DNA of 64,000 nucleotides from Lentzea albidocapillata (lineage in GTDB: Bacteria > Actinomycetota > Actinomycetes > Mycobacteriales > Pseudonocardiaceae): assembly GCF_000719115.1 (NCBI RefSeq), contig NZ_JOEA01000014.1, forward strand, positions 124,001 to 188,000, in the 5' to 3' direction. The notes below the pieces were generated by a model. The model searched no databases. It saw only the letters and a program-made list of their open reading frames with translations, and had not been told where the DNA came from. The translations under genes and the position numbers were made by a program. This document shows, piece by piece, positions 36,201 through 47,242 of this stretch (position 1 is its first letter; each line of letters opens with the position of its first letter).

Positions 36201-39200
36201 GGCGGCGTGACAACGGTCAGGACCAGACGTTCGCGCACGTCGAACTCGAGGGCCACGGCCGCGAAGGCCGGTTCGTGCCGCGCGACCCCGATCTGTCGCG
36301 CACGGTCGGCTGGTTCACGACGTTGTTCCCGGTGACGGTGGACCCGGTCGACGTCGACGACCTCGGTACGGCTCTCAAGCGCGTCAAGGAAGACCTCGCT
36401 CGGGTGCCGAGCAACGGCGTCTCCTACGGTGCTCTGAAGTACCTGCGCGACGAGCGGTTCGACGCGTCGCGCCCGCAGGTGCTGTTCAACTACCTCGGCC
36501 GGTTCGCCGGCGGCACGACCGGGGACTGGCAGCTCGCGGAGAACGCCGGGCAGCTCGGCGAGAAGCGCGATCCGGCGATGCGGCTGCCGCGCGCCCTGGA
36601 GTTCAACGCCTCCGCCGAACCCGGTGCCGACGGCGAACTCGAACTGGTCACCGTCCTGTCGTGGCCGTCCGGGGTCTTCACCGACTCCGACATCGCCAGG
36701 ATCGGCGAGTACTTCGTCGCCGCGCTCGAAGGCCTGGCGGAGATCACCGCCGGTGGCCACTCCCCCAGCGACTTCCCGTTGCTGCCGCTCACCCAGGCCG
36801 ACGTCGACGCGCTGGACTCCCCGGCGTTGCGCGAGATCCTGCCGCTGACGCCGTTGCAGGAAGGCCTGTACTTCCACTCCATCTTCGACGACGACTCCGC
36901 GCACCGCTACGTCGAGCAGCAGCTGCTGACGCTGACCGGCGCCGTCGACGCCAAGCGGCTCGAGGAAGCGGCGACGCGGGTGTTCGACCTGTTCCCGAAC
37001 CTGGCCGCGCGGTTCACGAGCCTCGCCGACGGCCGGGTCGTGTCGGTACTGGAGTCGGGTGTGCGGCCGGTGTTCACCACGGTGAACGGCCAGGGCATGT
37101 CCGACGAGGAGATCGGCGCGCTCGCCGAACGCGACCGCGTCGCCGGGTTCGACCTCGCCACCGGACCGCTGATGCGCTACACGCTGGTGCTCACCGCGCC
37201 ACAGCGGTACGTGCTGATCCAGACCGTGCACCACATCATCGCCGACGGCTGGTCGGTGCCGCCGATGCTGCGCGCACTGCTGGCCGAGTACGACGCGCCG
37301 GGTTCGGTGCACGTGCGCGGCAGCTACTCCGGCTACGTGCGGTGGCTCGTCGAGAGCGACGCCGCCGAGAGCGACCGCGTCTGGGCGCACGAACTGGAAG
37401 GCCTGACCGGACCGTCGATCACCGTGCCGGAGCACCTGCCGTCCGAGCGGTTCGCCGACATGGCCCTGGACGCACCGTCCGATGTGGACGAACGACTGCG
37501 GGCGGCCGGGGTGTCGCTCAGCGTCGCCGTGCACAGCGCGTGGGCCGTGACACTCGGCGGGATCCTGGGCAGTCAGGACGTCGTGTTCGGCTCGACGGTG
37601 TCGGGCCGTGACGCCGACGTGCCCGGCATCGACGAGCTCGTCGGCCTGTTCATCAACACCATTCCCGTGCGCGCCAGGTGGTCCGGCGACACGACCGCCC
37701 GCGAACTGCTGGACGCGATGCGCGAGCACCAGACAGCGGTGTTGCCGCACCAGCACGTGTCGCTGACCAGGATCGGCCGACTCGTAGGCGCCGGTTCGCT
37801 CTTCGACACGCTCGTGGTGTTCGACGTCGCGACCGACGTGACCTCGTTGCGCAGCGACTCGTTCGGCATCGCGGACGTCGTCAACGAGGGCGCGCCGCAC
37901 TACCCGCTGACCCTGGTGGTCGCACGCCGGCACGACGGCTCGCTGTGGTTCAACCTGGTGCACGACACCGCGGTCGTCCGCCCGGCGGGTGCCCGCCGGA
38001 TCGTGGAGACCTTCGCCGGCACCCTCACCGCGCTGCTGGCCGGAGAGAGCGTTCCCGTGCCGCGGAGCGTCGAGGGTGCTGTGGTCGAGCCCGCCACGCT
38101 GGCCGGCCTCGTCGACGCGGCCGCGGATCGTGCACCCGACGCGCGTGCCGTGACGTTCTGCCGGATCGACGGCACCTCGGAAAGCCTGTCGTACGGTGAA
38201 CTGGCCGAGGCGAAGACCCGGCTGGCGCGCACGCTCGCAAACGCGGGGGTCGGGCCGCACCAGCGGGTCGCGGTCGCCGTGCCCCGGTCGCTGGAGCAGG
38301 TCGTCTCGCTCATCGCGGTCGTGTCCGCCGGTGGCGCGTACGTGCCGCTGGACGCGGCGTACCCGGACGACCGGCTCGAGTACCTGATCTCCGACACCGC
38401 GCCGCAGGTCGTGCTCATCGCCCCCGAACAGCGCGACCGCTTCGCCGCGATCGTCTCCCGGACCGGCGGCACCGCACGGGTGGTGGCGATCGGCGACGAG
38501 GTGCCCGGTGCCGGCGTGATCACCCCGGCGTCCTGTGACCACCCGGCGTACGTGATCTACACGTCCGGGTCGACGGGCAAGCCCAAGGGCGCGGTGGTGT
38601 CGCACCGCAACGCGGTGACGTACCTGGCGAACATCCAGCCGGACACAGGTTTCGGGCCCGGCGACGTGATTCCGCTGTTCCACTCGTTCTCGTTCGACTC
38701 CTCGGTGCTGGAGCTGTGGGGCGCGCTGACCAACGGCGCCGAACTGGTGGTGCCCGATCGCGGGCTGACCCGCTCGCCGGTCGACTTCCACCGGCTGGTG
38801 CGCGAGCGCGGCCTCACCTACGTCGTCCAGACGCCGTCGGCGTTCTACCAGTTCATCGAGGCGGACAAGCACTGCGAGCCGGTCACGTCCGTGCGCCGGT
38901 TCTCCATCGGCGGTGAGCTGCTGGAGCTCAGCCGGTTGCGCGACTGGGTGGCGCGGTACGGCACCCGCCGGCCGGAGCTGATCAACACCTACGGCCCGAC
39001 CGAGTCCACTGTGTACACCTCACGGCACGTGCTCGACGACTCCGACTTCGAGCCCGGCCGTGCCGACGGCTGCCCGATCGGCACGCCCGTGCCCGGGCAG
39101 CGGACCTACGTGCTCGACGAGCGGTTGCGGCCGGTCGGGCCTGGTGTCGCCGGCACGCTCTACCTCTCCGGCCCGCAGGTCTCGTACGGCTACTCGAACC

Positions 39201-42200
39201 GGCCGGGGCTCTCGGCGAGCCGGTTCGTCGCCGACCCGTTCGCGGGCGACGGATCCCGGATGTACCACACCGGTGACCTGGCCCAGTGGAACCTGGACGG
39301 CGAGCTCGAGTTCCTCGGCCGAAGCGACGACCAGGTGCAGCTGCACGGCTTCCGCATCGAAATGGGCGAGGTCGAGGCCGTCCTGCGCGAGGTCGCCGGC
39401 GTGGTCGACGCGGCGGTGACCGTGGCGGACACCGCCGACCACCTCGTCGCGCACGTCGTGGGCACGCCGCCCGCCGACTTCGCGGCCGTGCTCGCCGCGA
39501 AACTGCCGCAGCACATGGTGCCGCAGCGGATCATCGCGCTGGACGAGCTGCCGCTGAACGTCAGCGGCAAGCTGGACCGCGCCGCGCTGCTGGCACGTGC
39601 CCGCGAAGATGAGACACCGGTCGTCGCGGCGGACACCTCCGTGCTCGACTCATTGGTCGAGATCTTCCGCTCCGCCCTGCCGGAGTCCGATGTGGACGCT
39701 GACACCGACTACTTCGTGGCGGGCGGCGACAGCATCATCGCGATCGGTGTGGTGAACCGGGCGCGGGCGCTGGGGGTGAGGTTCTCGCCCCGCGACATGT
39801 TCCTGCACAAGACCCCGCGGGCGCTTGCGGAGAAGTTCGCCGCGCAGCAGCAGGCCCCGGTCGTGGAGGAGATCTCCGACGGCCCGGTCGTGCCGACGCC
39901 GATCGTGTTGCGGCTGCGGGAGCTCGGCGGGTCGCTCGACGGTTTCGCGCAGGCCAGGCAGCTGGAGTGCGCAAGCCTGGAGAACGCCCGGCGCGCGGCG
40001 AACGCGGTCGTGGCAACGCATCCCGCGTTGCGGCTGCGGCTGAACACCGACCAGGGCGTGTGGTCGCTGCGGACCGAACCGGCGGCAGAGATCGACGTCG
40101 TGGTGTCGGCGGACGACCCGCAGGAGGCCGCCGAGGCCGCCGCAGGAAGGCTGGACGCCGAAGCCGGTGTCATGGCGGCGTTCACGTGGCTGGAGAACAG
40201 CCACACGCTCGTCGTCGTGGTGCACCACTTCGCCGTGGACGCCGTGTCCTGGATGATCCTGCTCGAAGACCTCGCCGTCGCAATGCGCGGCAACGAGCTG
40301 GCGCCGGTGACGACGTCGTTCGCCTCGTACGCCGCGGCGTTGACGCTGGACGCCCAGTCCGGCGGCGACCTGAGCCGGTGGATCGAGACGCTCAGCGCCC
40401 CGGTGCTCACACCGCAGCTCGGTGAGCGGCGCGAGGTCACCGTCACGCTGGCCGCCGACATCACCGGCCGCGTCGTGCGGACCGCACCGACCGCACTCGG
40501 CGTCGGCCTGACCGAACTGCTGTGCGGCGCGTTGCGGACCGCGCTCACCGAGATCCAGAGCACGCCGACGGACCTGGTGATCGACCTGGAACGGCACGGC
40601 CGCGTCCCTGCCGCCGAGCACCACGACTACACCCGCACGGTCGGCTGGTTCACCGCGGTCGCGCCCGTGCGGCTCGGCCCCGCCACCGATCCGGTCGCGG
40701 CGGCCCGGGAGGTCGTCACGCGGCAACCGGACGAGGTCGCGCACGTCGGGTTCGGTCAGCTGCGCTACCTGAACCCACAGACGGGACCCGTGCTGGCCAC
40801 GTTGCCCCGGCCGCAGGTGCTGTTCAACTACCTCGGCCGCGCCAGCGAGTCGCAGGCACTGCACGTCGATCCCGAGAACCGGCCGAGCCCGTACGCGGTC
40901 GAGGTCAACTGCTGGGTCGACGCCACCGGCTCGCTGCGCGCCACGTTCGGGCTGACCGAGGACGTGTCGGACGAGATCGCGGCACGGTGGCTGATGGCGC
41001 TCGAACGGATCGCGGACGCCTCGGTGACCGTGCGGCGCACCGCGCCGGTCTCGCCACTGCAGCGCGGCCTCTACTTCCAGGCGGAGCTGGCCGGGAAGTC
41101 CGGTCAGTACGTGGCGCAGAGCTCCTTCACGTTCGACCGGCGGCTCGACCCCCACGCGCTCGGCAGGGCGTTCGCACACGTCGTCGCGAAGCACCCGGTG
41201 GTCGGTGCGGGCTTCGAGTCCGACGAGAACGGCACGCCGGTGCAGGTGCTGGGCGTCAGCGGCAAGGTGCCGGTGCGGACCGTCGACGTGCTGAACGAGG
41301 ACGCCGTCGAGGCGTTGCGCGTCGAGGACCGCGCGACGGGCTTCGACCTGACCATACCGCCGCTGGTGCGGCTGACGATCCTGCGACTGCCGAACGGCCA
41401 GGACACGCTGCTGTTCACCAGCCACCTGCTGCTGTGGGACGGCTGGTCGCGCGGGATCGTGCTGGACGACCTGTTCGACGCCTACCGCGCGCTCCTCGCG
41501 GGCGAGACCGTCGACTCGACGCCCGCCACGCCGAGTTTCGAGAGCTACACCCGTGCGCTGGCCGAGAAGGACGCCGAGGCGGCGCAACGGTTCTGGGCGG
41601 ACTACCTCGCCGGCCTCCCCGGCCCGACACTCCTCGGTGACGGGTCCACTTCGGACTCGCTGCCGGCCAAGATCGTGCGGACGTTGCCGGTCGAGGCGTC
41701 GAACCGGGTGCGGGAGGCCGCGCGCCGGTACGGCGTGACGGTGAACTCGGTGGTCACCGGTGCGCTCGGGCTGGCGCTCGGCCGGGAGACAGGTCGCGGC
41801 GACGCGGTGTTCGGCGTGACGGTGTCCGGACGTGAGCAGGAGGGCACCGAGGGCATCGTCGGCGTCCTGCTGAACACCGTGCCGATGCGGGTGACAGCTC
41901 GGCCACACGACACCGTGGGCGAGTTCCTGGCGTCCGTTCAGGACTCGCGGGTCGCGACGATGGAGCACGAGCACTTCGGGCTCGGCGAGATCCAGCGCGC
42001 GAGCGGCCACGACCAGCTGTTCGACAGCCTGTTCGTGCTGCAGAACTTCCTGGACGACGACACGTTCACCGAGTTCAACGAGAAGAACGGCATCACCGGC
42101 CACGAGGCGGAGGACTCGACGCACTACCCGTTCACGTGGGTCGTGACGCCGGGCGAGGAGCTCACGGTCAAGGTCGAGTACCGGCCGGACGTCACCGATC

Positions 42201-44092
42201 CCGCGTTCGCACAACGGTTGTTCGACGGGTACCTGCGGGTGCTCGACGAACTCACCCGCGCGGACGGCCTGCTCGGCGCGGTCGGCGGCTCGGTGGTGAC
42301 GCCGGAGCTCAACCCCGCCAACGACTTCGGCGACCTCACCGTGGTCGACCTCTTCGACCAGGCGGCCGACCGCGACCCGGACCGCGTCGCTCTCGTCGCG
42401 CACGGCAGGACGATGACGTTCGCGGAACTGCGCGACCGCAGCCGGCACCTGGCCGGAGTGTTGTCCGCCAAGGGGATCGGCGTCGAAACCTCGGTCGCCA
42501 TCGCGGTGCCGCGGTCGCTCGACTGGGTCGTGGCGTTGTTCGGCATCCTGCGCTGCGGCGCGGCGTACGTGCCGCTGGAGCTGGACCACCCGGACGAGCG
42601 GATCGCCTCGATCATCGACGACGCGCAACCGGCGTTGATCATCACGACGAGCGCGGTGGCACCGAGGATCCAGGGCACCACGTTCAAGCTGGACGAGCCG
42701 TGGCCGGACGCCGAGCCGGTGATCACGTTCGCACCCGGCGATCCCGACCGGCTCAAGCACGCGGCCTACACGATCTACACCTCGGGTTCGACCGGCAAGC
42801 CCAAGGGCGTCGTGACCGAGTACGCCGGCCTGACCAACATGCTCGTCAACCACCAGCGGCGGATCTTCGAGCCGGTGCTGGCCGAGCACGGGCACCGGAC
42901 GTTCCGGATCGCGCACACCGTGTCGTTCGCCTTCGACATGTCGTGGGAGGAGCTGCTCTGGCTCGCCGACGGCCACGAGGTGCACATCTGCGACGAGGAG
43001 CTGCGCCGCGACGCGACGGGCCTGGTCGAGTACTGCCTGCAGCACGAGATCGACGTCATCAACGTGACACCGACCTACGCGCAGCAACTGGTGGCCGAAG
43101 GGCTGCTGGGCGCCGAACACAAGCCGGCGCTCGTGCTGCTGGGCGGTGAGGCCGTCACGCCGACGCTGTGGCAGCAGCTCGCGGACACTCCGGGCACGAT
43201 CGGCTACAACCTCTACGGGCCGACGGAGTACACGATCAACACGCTGGGCGTCGGCACGTTCGACTGCGTCGACCCGGTGGTCGGCGTGGCGATCGACAAC
43301 ACCGACGTCTACGTCCTCGACCCGTGGCTGCGGCACGTGCCGGACGGCGTCGCCGGTGAGCTCTACGTGTCTGGCGTGGGCATCGCGCGCGGCTACCTCG
43401 GGCAGCCGGGGCAGTCCGCCGAACGGTTCGTGGCCTGCCCGTGGGTGCCCGGTGAGCGGATGTACCGGACCGGTGACCTGGTGATCCGGCGCCCGGACGG
43501 CAACCTGCTCTACCTGGGCCGCACGGACAAGCAGGTCAAGATCCGCGGCCACCGCGTCGAGCTGGGCGAGGTCGAGGCACGGTTCGCGGCACATCCGGGC
43601 GTCCGGTTCGTCGCGGCCGTCGCGCAGGCCGACCCGCAGGTCGACGGCGCGTACCGGCTCGCGGCCTACCTGGTGCTGGCCGACGGGGCGGACATCCCGT
43701 CGATCGCGGCGGAGGCCGGGGCCGGTTTGCCGGACTACCTGCGGCCGTCGCACTACGCCGCGGTGGACGCGATCCCGCTCACGGTCAACGGCAAGGCGGA
43801 CACGTCGGCCTTGCCCGAGGCCCGTCCGCTCGGCACCCTGATGACCAAGGCCGAGGACCGGGAACTGACCGAGACCGAGACGCTCGTCCGCGAGATGTTC
43901 GCGGAGGCACTCGACCTCGACGAGGACGAGGTGGGCATGGCGAGCGGCTTCACCGAGCTGGGCGGGCACTCGATGCTCGCGGTGCGGCTCATCGGACTGC
44001 TCCGCCGCGAGTTCGGCCCCGTCGTCACGATCCGCGACCTGCTGTCCCTCTCCACCCCCGAAGCGATTGCGCGCCAAGTTGACGAACACTGA
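33299..44092 (+). CDS. cchH: Trimodular siderophore NRPS (coelichelin-synthetase type)
   Basis: A 3597-residue synthetase with order A1-PCP-E-C-A2-PCP-E-C-A3-PCP and no thioesterase, the CchH layout. Carrier serines are S677, S2145 and S3558. The E1 motif is HHVVIDG (844-850) and the C2 motif HHIIADG (1311-1317). E2 has HHFAVDA (2309-2315), with Ala for Gly. C3 has HLLLWDG (2709-2715), with Leu at the usual catalytic second His. Binding-pocket codes read by motif alignment: A1 DINYWGGIGK (formyl-hydroxyornithine), A2 DSLVSGTVYK (not recognised; coelichelin uses a Thr code here), A3 DMENLGLINK (hydroxyornithine). The expected product is a D,D,L tripeptide hydroxamate, possibly extended by reuse of a module. 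ATG 33299 is assumed; ATG 33314 is possible. Confidence 0.92.
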   Translation: MAESSMEQMAEHDVLLSTARIASVRRRAGEYPQRTIAVASAVALNHWAIPGFAVDGFELTPATLFSDVLVWADKGQNSDVAERPDGWAIPLPNGVDLAAAQRVLGDLAEFPNRAIGTLTSRTADDRLADLARWNDNEFPRDRPSIVELFREQARQRPDAVAINDGDRAFTYGEALARSNQLARHLIARGLTTEQVVGISLPRSAEMVISLLAVLQAGAAFVPLDPQWPVSRRESVITDAQVVLLLGAGQENEPEAVAVDLDDWGFGEHSADPTDVTIRGAQLAYVMFTSGSTGRPKGAMIRHEAISERLLWQVDQILHFGHSDASLFKAPLSFDISINEIFLPLVCGGRTVVVRSGGERDPHHLLHTIDRHRVTFVYLVSSMLDVLLNIAGDGELASLRHVWCGGEVLTPELYERFRTRLDIPMYHGYGPAEATIGVSHVIYRGEAERLSTSIGKANPNTDLYVLDDELRPCPVGVGGELYIGGFLLGRGYVNAPGLTASRFVANPFATDGSRLYRTGDLARFAPDGSLDFLGRVDNQVKIRGMRLELEDVEVALAEHPAVRHTCVVVRKNSAGGNYLVGYVVPSDEGLTSDAVKQWATGHLVEYMVPTHIVVMSEFPLTANGKLDRRALPEPVVETGPVTAAATDDEAVICAAVASVLRVEQVGADQDFFELGGDSILAISLLSALRAEGVFVTATQIFVNRTPRALAAVASRDGASTVDHDDVPTGPVAGLPIVQWLGETTDAIDGFVQSVVLNTPAELTPEALTQILNALVERHDMLRAKLVRGSSWSFDIPADGPVLWEESDAPLEECVAAATGGLDPDAGIMLRAVWRPQARQLVLVIHHVVIDGVSWRILFDDLALAWQQISSGTAVELRPVGTSFRRWTQLLEQASFSADRAYYERALPGVDQLLGRRELTDADVVAGEQVRTVTVGSRATAALLSDVPALFHAGVNDVLLTGLAVALARWRRDNGQDQTFAHVELEGHGREGRFVPRDPDLSRTVGWFTTLFPVTVDPVDVDDLGTALKRVKEDLARVPSNGVSYGALKYLRDERFDASRPQVLFNYLGRFAGGTTGDWQLAENAGQLGEKRDPAMRLPRALEFNASAEPGADGELELVTVLSWPSGVFTDSDIARIGEYFVAALEGLAEITAGGHSPSDFPLLPLTQADVDALDSPALREILPLTPLQEGLYFHSIFDDDSAHRYVEQQLLTLTGAVDAKRLEEAATRVFDLFPNLAARFTSLADGRVVSVLESGVRPVFTTVNGQGMSDEEIGALAERDRVAGFDLATGPLMRYTLVLTAPQRYVLIQTVHHIIADGWSVPPMLRALLAEYDAPGSVHVRGSYSGYVRWLVESDAAESDRVWAHELEGLTGPSITVPEHLPSERFADMALDAPSDVDERLRAAGVSLSVAVHSAWAVTLGGILGSQDVVFGSTVSGRDADVPGIDELVGLFINTIPVRARWSGDTTARELLDAMREHQTAVLPHQHVSLTRIGRLVGAGSLFDTLVVFDVATDVTSLRSDSFGIADVVNEGAPHYPLTLVVARRHDGSLWFNLVHDTAVVRPAGARRIVETFAGTLTALLAGESVPVPRSVEGAVVEPATLAGLVDAAADRAPDARAVTFCRIDGTSESLSYGELAEAKTRLARTLANAGVGPHQRVAVAVPRSLEQVVSLIAVVSAGGAYVPLDAAYPDDRLEYLISDTAPQVVLIAPEQRDRFAAIVSRTGGTARVVAIGDEVPGAGVITPASCDHPAYVIYTSGSTGKPKGAVVSHRNAVTYLANIQPDTGFGPGDVIPLFHSFSFDSSVLELWGALTNGAELVVPDRGLTRSPVDFHRLVRERGLTYVVQTPSAFYQFIEADKHCEPVTSVRRFSIGGELLELSRLRDWVARYGTRRPELINTYGPTESTVYTSRHVLDDSDFEPGRADGCPIGTPVPGQRTYVLDERLRPVGPGVAGTLYLSGPQVSYGYSNRPGLSASRFVADPFAGDGSRMYHTGDLAQWNLDGELEFLGRSDDQVQLHGFRIEMGEVEAVLREVAGVVDAAVTVADTADHLVAHVVGTPPADFAAVLAAKLPQHMVPQRIIALDELPLNVSGKLDRAALLARAREDETPVVAADTSVLDSLVEIFRSALPESDVDADTDYFVAGGDSIIAIGVVNRARALGVRFSPRDMFLHKTPRALAEKFAAQQQAPVVEEISDGPVVPTPIVLRLRELGGSLDGFAQARQLECASLENARRAANAVVATHPALRLRLNTDQGVWSLRTEPAAEIDVVVSADDPQEAAEAAAGRLDAEAGVMAAFTWLENSHTLVVVVHHFAVDAVSWMILLEDLAVAMRGNELAPVTTSFASYAAALTLDAQSGGDLSRWIETLSAPVLTPQLGERREVTVTLAADITGRVVRTAPTALGVGLTELLCGALRTALTEIQSTPTDLVIDLERHGRVPAAEHHDYTRTVGWFTAVAPVRLGPATDPVAAAREVVTRQPDEVAHVGFGQLRYLNPQTGPVLATLPRPQVLFNYLGRASESQALHVDPENRPSPYAVEVNCWVDATGSLRATFGLTEDVSDEIAARWLMALERIADASVTVRRTAPVSPLQRGLYFQAELAGKSGQYVAQSSFTFDRRLDPHALGRAFAHVVAKHPVVGAGFESDENGTPVQVLGVSGKVPVRTVDVLNEDAVEALRVEDRATGFDLTIPPLVRLTILRLPNGQDTLLFTSHLLLWDGWSRGIVLDDLFDAYRALLAGETVDSTPATPSFESYTRALAEKDAEAAQRFWADYLAGLPGPTLLGDGSTSDSLPAKIVRTLPVEASNRVREAARRYGVTVNSVVTGALGLALGRETGRGDAVFGVTVSGREQEGTEGIVGVLLNTVPMRVTARPHDTVGEFLASVQDSRVATMEHEHFGLGEIQRASGHDQLFDSLFVLQNFLDDDTFTEFNEKNGITGHEAEDSTHYPFTWVVTPGEELTVKVEYRPDVTDPAFAQRLFDGYLRVLDELTRADGLLGAVGGSVVTPELNPANDFGDLTVVDLFDQAADRDPDRVALVAHGRTMTFAELRDRSRHLAGVLSAKGIGVETSVAIAVPRSLDWVVALFGILRCGAAYVPLELDHPDERIASIIDDAQPALIITTSAVAPRIQGTTFKLDEPWPDAEPVITFAPGDPDRLKHAAYTIYTSGSTGKPKGVVTEYAGLTNMLVNHQRRIFEPVLAEHGHRTFRIAHTVSFAFDMSWEELLWLADGHEVHICDEELRRDATGLVEYCLQHEIDVINVTPTYAQQLVAEGLLGAEHKPALVLLGGEAVTPTLWQQLADTPGTIGYNLYGPTEYTINTLGVGTFDCVDPVVGVAIDNTDVYVLDPWLRHVPDGVAGELYVSGVGIARGYLGQPGQSAERFVACPWVPGERMYRTGDLVIRRPDGNLLYLGRTDKQVKIRGHRVELGEVEARFAAHPGVRFVAAVAQADPQVDGAYRLAAYLVLADGADIPSIAAEAGAGLPDYLRPSHYAAVDAIPLTVNGKADTSALPEARPLGTLMTKAEDRELTETETLVREMFAEALDLDEDEVGMASGFTELGGHSMLAVRLIGLLRREFGPVVTIRDLLSLSTPEAIARQVDEH

Positions 44093-45770
44093 AGTCCACA
44101 CGGGCAAGGAGATCCTGAGGATCGCCTTGCGCCGCAACCGCGGCGCCATGACGTCCGGGACCCTGCTGATGGGGTCCTACCAGGCCGCCGAGACCGCTGT
44201 GCCGATCCTGCTCGGCGTGATCGTCGAGTACGCGCTGCGCGGCGGGCAGCTCAGCTCGCTCGGGCTGGCGCTGCTCACGCTCGGGCTCGTCATGGCGACG
44301 GTGTCGTACTCGTGGCGGTTCGGCATGCGGATCCTGCAGAAGGCGAACACGACCGAGGCGCACCGGTGGCGGGTCGAGGTCGCGGACCGCGGCCTGCAGC
44401 CGGTGGCGCGCGAGGTCGACCTGAAGTCCGGCGAGGTGCTCACCATCGCCACCGAGGACGCCGACCAGACCGCGGACATCATCGAGGTGGTGCCGCTGCT
44501 GGTCAGCTCGCTGGTGTCGGTGGTCATCACGGGTGTCGTGCTGGCGGTGATCAGCGTGCCGCTGGGTGTGCTGGTGTTCGCCGGCACGGCGGCGATCCTC
44601 AGCGTGCTCAGCGTGATGTCGCGGCGAATCGGCAGCAACACCCAGGTGCAGCAGGCGAAGGTGGCACGGGCCGGGGCGAAGGTGTCCGACCTGATCGCCG
44701 GCTTGCGGCCGCTGCACGGGTTCGGCGGCAGCTACGCGGCCTTCCAGGCCTACCGCCGGGTGAGCACCGAGGCGAAGCAGCAGTCGATCGTCGTGGCGCG
44801 GGTCAACGGCGTCTACGCCGGGCTGGCGCTGGCCCTGAACTCGTTGCTGGCGGCGGCGGTGACGCTGTGGGCGGGCTTGCTGACGTTCCGGGGCGAGATC
44901 ACCATCGGCCAGCTGGTGATGGTGGTCGGGCTGGCGCAGTTCCTGATCGAGCCGCTGAAGCTGTTCTCGGAGATGCCCAAGTACGTGATGATGGCGCGGG
45001 CCTCCGCCGAACGGATGGCGCTGGTCCTCGCCGCCCCCGCGCGGATGACCCCCGGTGTCGAGGAGGTCGTTTCGGCGAGCGGGCTCGAAGTCGCCGATGT
45101 CACGCACGGAACGTTGCGGGACCTGACGTTCTCGGTGCAGCCCGGTGAGTTCGTGGCCATCGCCGCGTACCAGCCGCAGGCCGCCGCCGAACTGGCCGCC
45201 GTGCTGTCCGTCGAGGTTCCTCCGGCTTCGTACTCGGGTGTGGTCCGGGTGGGCAAGCAGGAGGTCGCGGCGCTGACGATCGAGAGCGTGCGCACCCACC
45301 TGCTGGTCAACCCGTCGCACCACGAGGTGTTCGCGGGAACGTTGCGGGAGAACGTCGATCCGGCCGGCACCAGCACGCTGGTGGACGAGGCGGTGTCCGC
45401 CGCGATGCTGACCGACGTCGTGGCCCTGCACTCCGACGGCCTCGACTACGCCGTGCGCGACCGGGGCGCGAACCTGTCCGGCGGGCAGCGGCAGCGGCTG
45501 TCGCTCGCGCGGGCGTTGGCCGCGAACCCGGAGATCCTGGTGCTGCACGACCCGACGACGGCCGTCGACGCGGTGACCGAGCAGCTCATCGCCCGCAACC
45601 TGACCGAGTTGCGCCGCGGCCGGACGACCATCGTGATCACCAGCAGCCCGGCGTTGCTCGACGTGGCCGACCGGGTGATCGTGCTGGACGGCGGCACGGT
45701 CGCGTCCGAGGGCACGCACCGCGAACTGCTCGGCCGCGACTCCTCCTACCAGCTGGCGGTGGCACGATGA
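44079..45770 (+). CDS. cchI: ABC exporter half with intact LSGGQ but dead Walker sites
   Basis: A 563-residue ABC half-transporter: six helices, then a nucleotide-binding domain. The Walker A segment reads [18 protein letters not shown], with no GKS/T. The Walker B region is [11 protein letters not shown] (Asp to His, catalytic Glu to Asp) and the H-loop His is replaced in [10 protein letters not shown]. The signature [16 protein letters not shown] and D-loop are intact. It therefore cannot bind ATP productively alone but can complete the site of the half at 31473. It overlaps the NRPS end; I chose TTG 44079, with TTG 44067 or 44127 as alternatives. It is followed by the esterase with an ATGA overlap. 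Confidence 0.85.
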   Translation: MTNTEVHTGKEILRIALRRNRGAMTSGTLLMGSYQAAETAVPILLGVIVEYALRGGQLSSLGLALLTLGLVMATVSYSWRFGMRILQKANTTEAHRWRVEVADRGLQPVAREVDLKSGEVLTIATEDADQTADIIEVVPLLVSSLVSVVITGVVLAVISVPLGVLVFAGTAAILSVLSVMSRRIGSNTQVQQAKVARAGAKVSDLIAGLRPLHGFGGSYAAFQAYRRVSTEAKQQSIVVARVNGVYAGLALALNSLLAAAVTLWAGLLTFRGEITIGQLVMVVGLAQFLIEPLKLFSEMPKYVMMARASAERMALVLAAPARMTPGVEEVVSASGLEVADVTHGTLRDLTFSVQPGEFVAIAAYQPQAAAELAAVLSVEVPPASYSGVVRVGKQEVAALTIESVRTHLLVNPSHHEVFAGTLRENVDPAGTSTLVDEAVSAAMLTDVVALHSDGLDYAVRDRGANLSGGQRQRLSLARALAANPEILVLHDPTTAVDAVTEQLIARNLTELRRGRTTIVITSSPALLDVADRVIVLDGGTVASEGTHRELLGRDSSYQLAVAR

Positions 45771-46723
45771 CGAGGTTCGAGTGGCGTGGAGGCCCGGCCT
45801 CCCTGCGGTTCGAGAGCGTGCTGGACCCGGTCGAGCTGACCCACGAGAAGGACGACCTGTGGTCCGCCGATGTCGAGATGCCGGCCCGGCTGCGCGTGAC
45901 CTACCACTTCTTCGCGGAGGGCGAGGAGCACGCCGACCCGTCGAATCCCGCCGGGGCGGGCCCGAACCGGTCGATCTTCACCACACCGGACCTGGAGCCG
46001 CAGCCGCACTGGCCCATCGTGGGGCCGGACGAGGTGCTGGACGTACCAACGCTCCGCATCCGCTGGAACGGTTCGTTGGGACGCAAGACGGTTCGCGTGC
46101 ACCAGGGCGGCGAGCCGGTCGTGCTGCTGCTCGACGGCGACGACTGGATGTACGTGCACCCTGCCGTCGCCGCGTTCGAGTCGGCGGTGAAGAACGGCGA
46201 GATGCCGCCCGCCACGCTGGTCTTCCTTCCCACGCCTCGTGATCGCGATGCCGAGTACAGCTCTTCCAAGCTGTGGCAGGCGATCCGGGACGAGCTGCTG
46301 CCGTTGCTCGCCTCGAACGGCGTGACCGTGGACCTGTCGCGGTTCGTGGTGGCCGGGCAGAGCCTGGGCGGCCTCAGCGCGTTCCAGGCGGCGCTGGACT
46401 TCCCCTCGCTGGTGTCGAAGGTGGCGTGCCAGTCCGGGTCGTTCTGGTACGCCCGCGACCTGCCCGAGCACGGACTCTCGCTCGACGGCCCAGCCGGTGG
46501 TGACACCGCTTCACGTCTGCCCGCGGTGCCGGATCTGTCCGGGCTGCGGGTCGCGTTCGACGTCGGTGAGCACGAGCCGAGGATGCACCGGCACTGCTCG
46601 GTGGTGGAAGAGCTTGCGGCGCAGGCAGGTGCGACCGTGCGGGTGAACCGCTCCCCCGCCGGGCACGACCGGGCAGGCTGGCGGCACGCGCTGGTGCGCG
46701 ACGTCGCCTGGTTGCTCAGTTAG
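45767..46723 (+). CDS. cchJ: Enterochelin-esterase-like hydrolase (siderophore release or hydrolysis)
   Basis: A 318-residue Fes-type alpha/beta-hydrolase. An N-terminal Ig-like domain (to about 110) precedes the hydrolase with VVLLLDGDDWM, nucleophile Ser in VAGQSLGGLS, an acidic segment DVGEHEPRM and His in AGHDRAGWRHA. The ATG overlaps the exporter stop. In the coelichelin system the equivalent gene is thought to release the product from the NRPS, which has no thioesterase. Hydrolysis of the ferric siderophore after uptake is the alternative. Confidence 0.85.
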   Translation: MTRFEWRGGPASLRFESVLDPVELTHEKDDLWSADVEMPARLRVTYHFFAEGEEHADPSNPAGAGPNRSIFTTPDLEPQPHWPIVGPDEVLDVPTLRIRWNGSLGRKTVRVHQGGEPVVLLLDGDDWMYVHPAVAAFESAVKNGEMPPATLVFLPTPRDRDAEYSSSKLWQAIRDELLPLLASNGVTVDLSRFVVAGQSLGGLSAFQAALDFPSLVSKVACQSGSFWYARDLPEHGLSLDGPAGGDTASRLPAVPDLSGLRVAFDVGEHEPRMHRHCSVVEELAAQAGATVRVNRSPAGHDRAGWRHALVRDVAWLLS

Positions 46724-46738
46724 GTTCCGGCCCTCCGG

Positions 46739-47071
46739 TCACCCCTGGGCTGACTGGAGCGGCCACACCTCGACGACTCCGTGAGCGACCGCGCACGGAG
46801 TCCCGGCCACCATGCGCACGGCGTCCTCCACCGAATCGGCCTCGATGATCGCGAAACCCGCGATCGGGAGGTCGGACCGGAGGAACGCCCCTTCCTTCGT
46901 GGTCGTGCCGGTGTTGCCGGGGTTGCGCACCTGCACGGGCTCCCCGGCGATGCCCATCTCCACCCCCTGCGCGCGCAGACGTGCGTCGTGCGCGTGCGCC
47001 TCGTCCCGGACGGCCGCTGCCGTTCGGTCGTAGTCCGCACGCTCTCCATAGCCGATCGTCACGAACTTCAT
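46739..47071 (-). CDS. YCII-related (DGPF) domain protein
   Basis: A 110-residue small cytosolic protein. MKFVTIGYGERADYDRT and the C-terminal AGFAIIEADSVEDAVRMV followed by VEVWPLQ fit the YCII-related/DGPF family, a dimeric alpha-beta barrel-like fold. Members often sit beside ECF sigma factors, but none is here. It is preceded by GAGGTTCC as a ribosome-binding site. Function is unknown. It converges on the esterase gene with 15 bp between and no hairpin. Confidence 0.75.
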   Translation of the reverse strand: MKFVTIGYGERADYDRTAAAVRDEAHAHDARLRAQGVEMGIAGEPVQVRNPGNTGTTTKEGAFLRSDLPIAGFAIIEADSVEDAVRMVAGTPCAVAHGVVEVWPLQSAQG

Positions 47072-47242
47072 CGCGGAACCTCCTCGATTCTGGCTCTTCA
47101 GCCGTACCGACTCCCGCGCGGCCCGAAACTCATCGGCCCGTTCATGGACTGTTCACCTCACGATTGCGACGACCCACCCGGAAACGGCGTCGAAGTGACG
47201 AAAGATCTGTTCTCTGACAGGGCTTTTCCGTAGAGGTGGACA

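Noticed and set aside
33266..38872. A very long open frame (about 1868 codons) on the minus strand opposite the NRPS
   Set aside because: It mirrors the codon pattern of the real NRPS gene, is full of Arg/His/Val low-complexity text and has no recognisable domain. Such antisense frames are common in GC-rich DNA.
39650..44149. A long minus-strand open frame (about 1499 codons) opposite the second half of the NRPS
   Set aside because: Same reason: shadow of the plus-strand gene, with no domain content.
46724..46738. Terminator between the convergent esterase and YCII genes
   Set aside because: Only 15 bp separate the genes and no stable stem is visible.
44093..47242. MbtH-like gene expected at the end of a coelichelin-type locus
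   Set aside because: No ~70-codon frame with MbtH features is present on either strand in this stretch.
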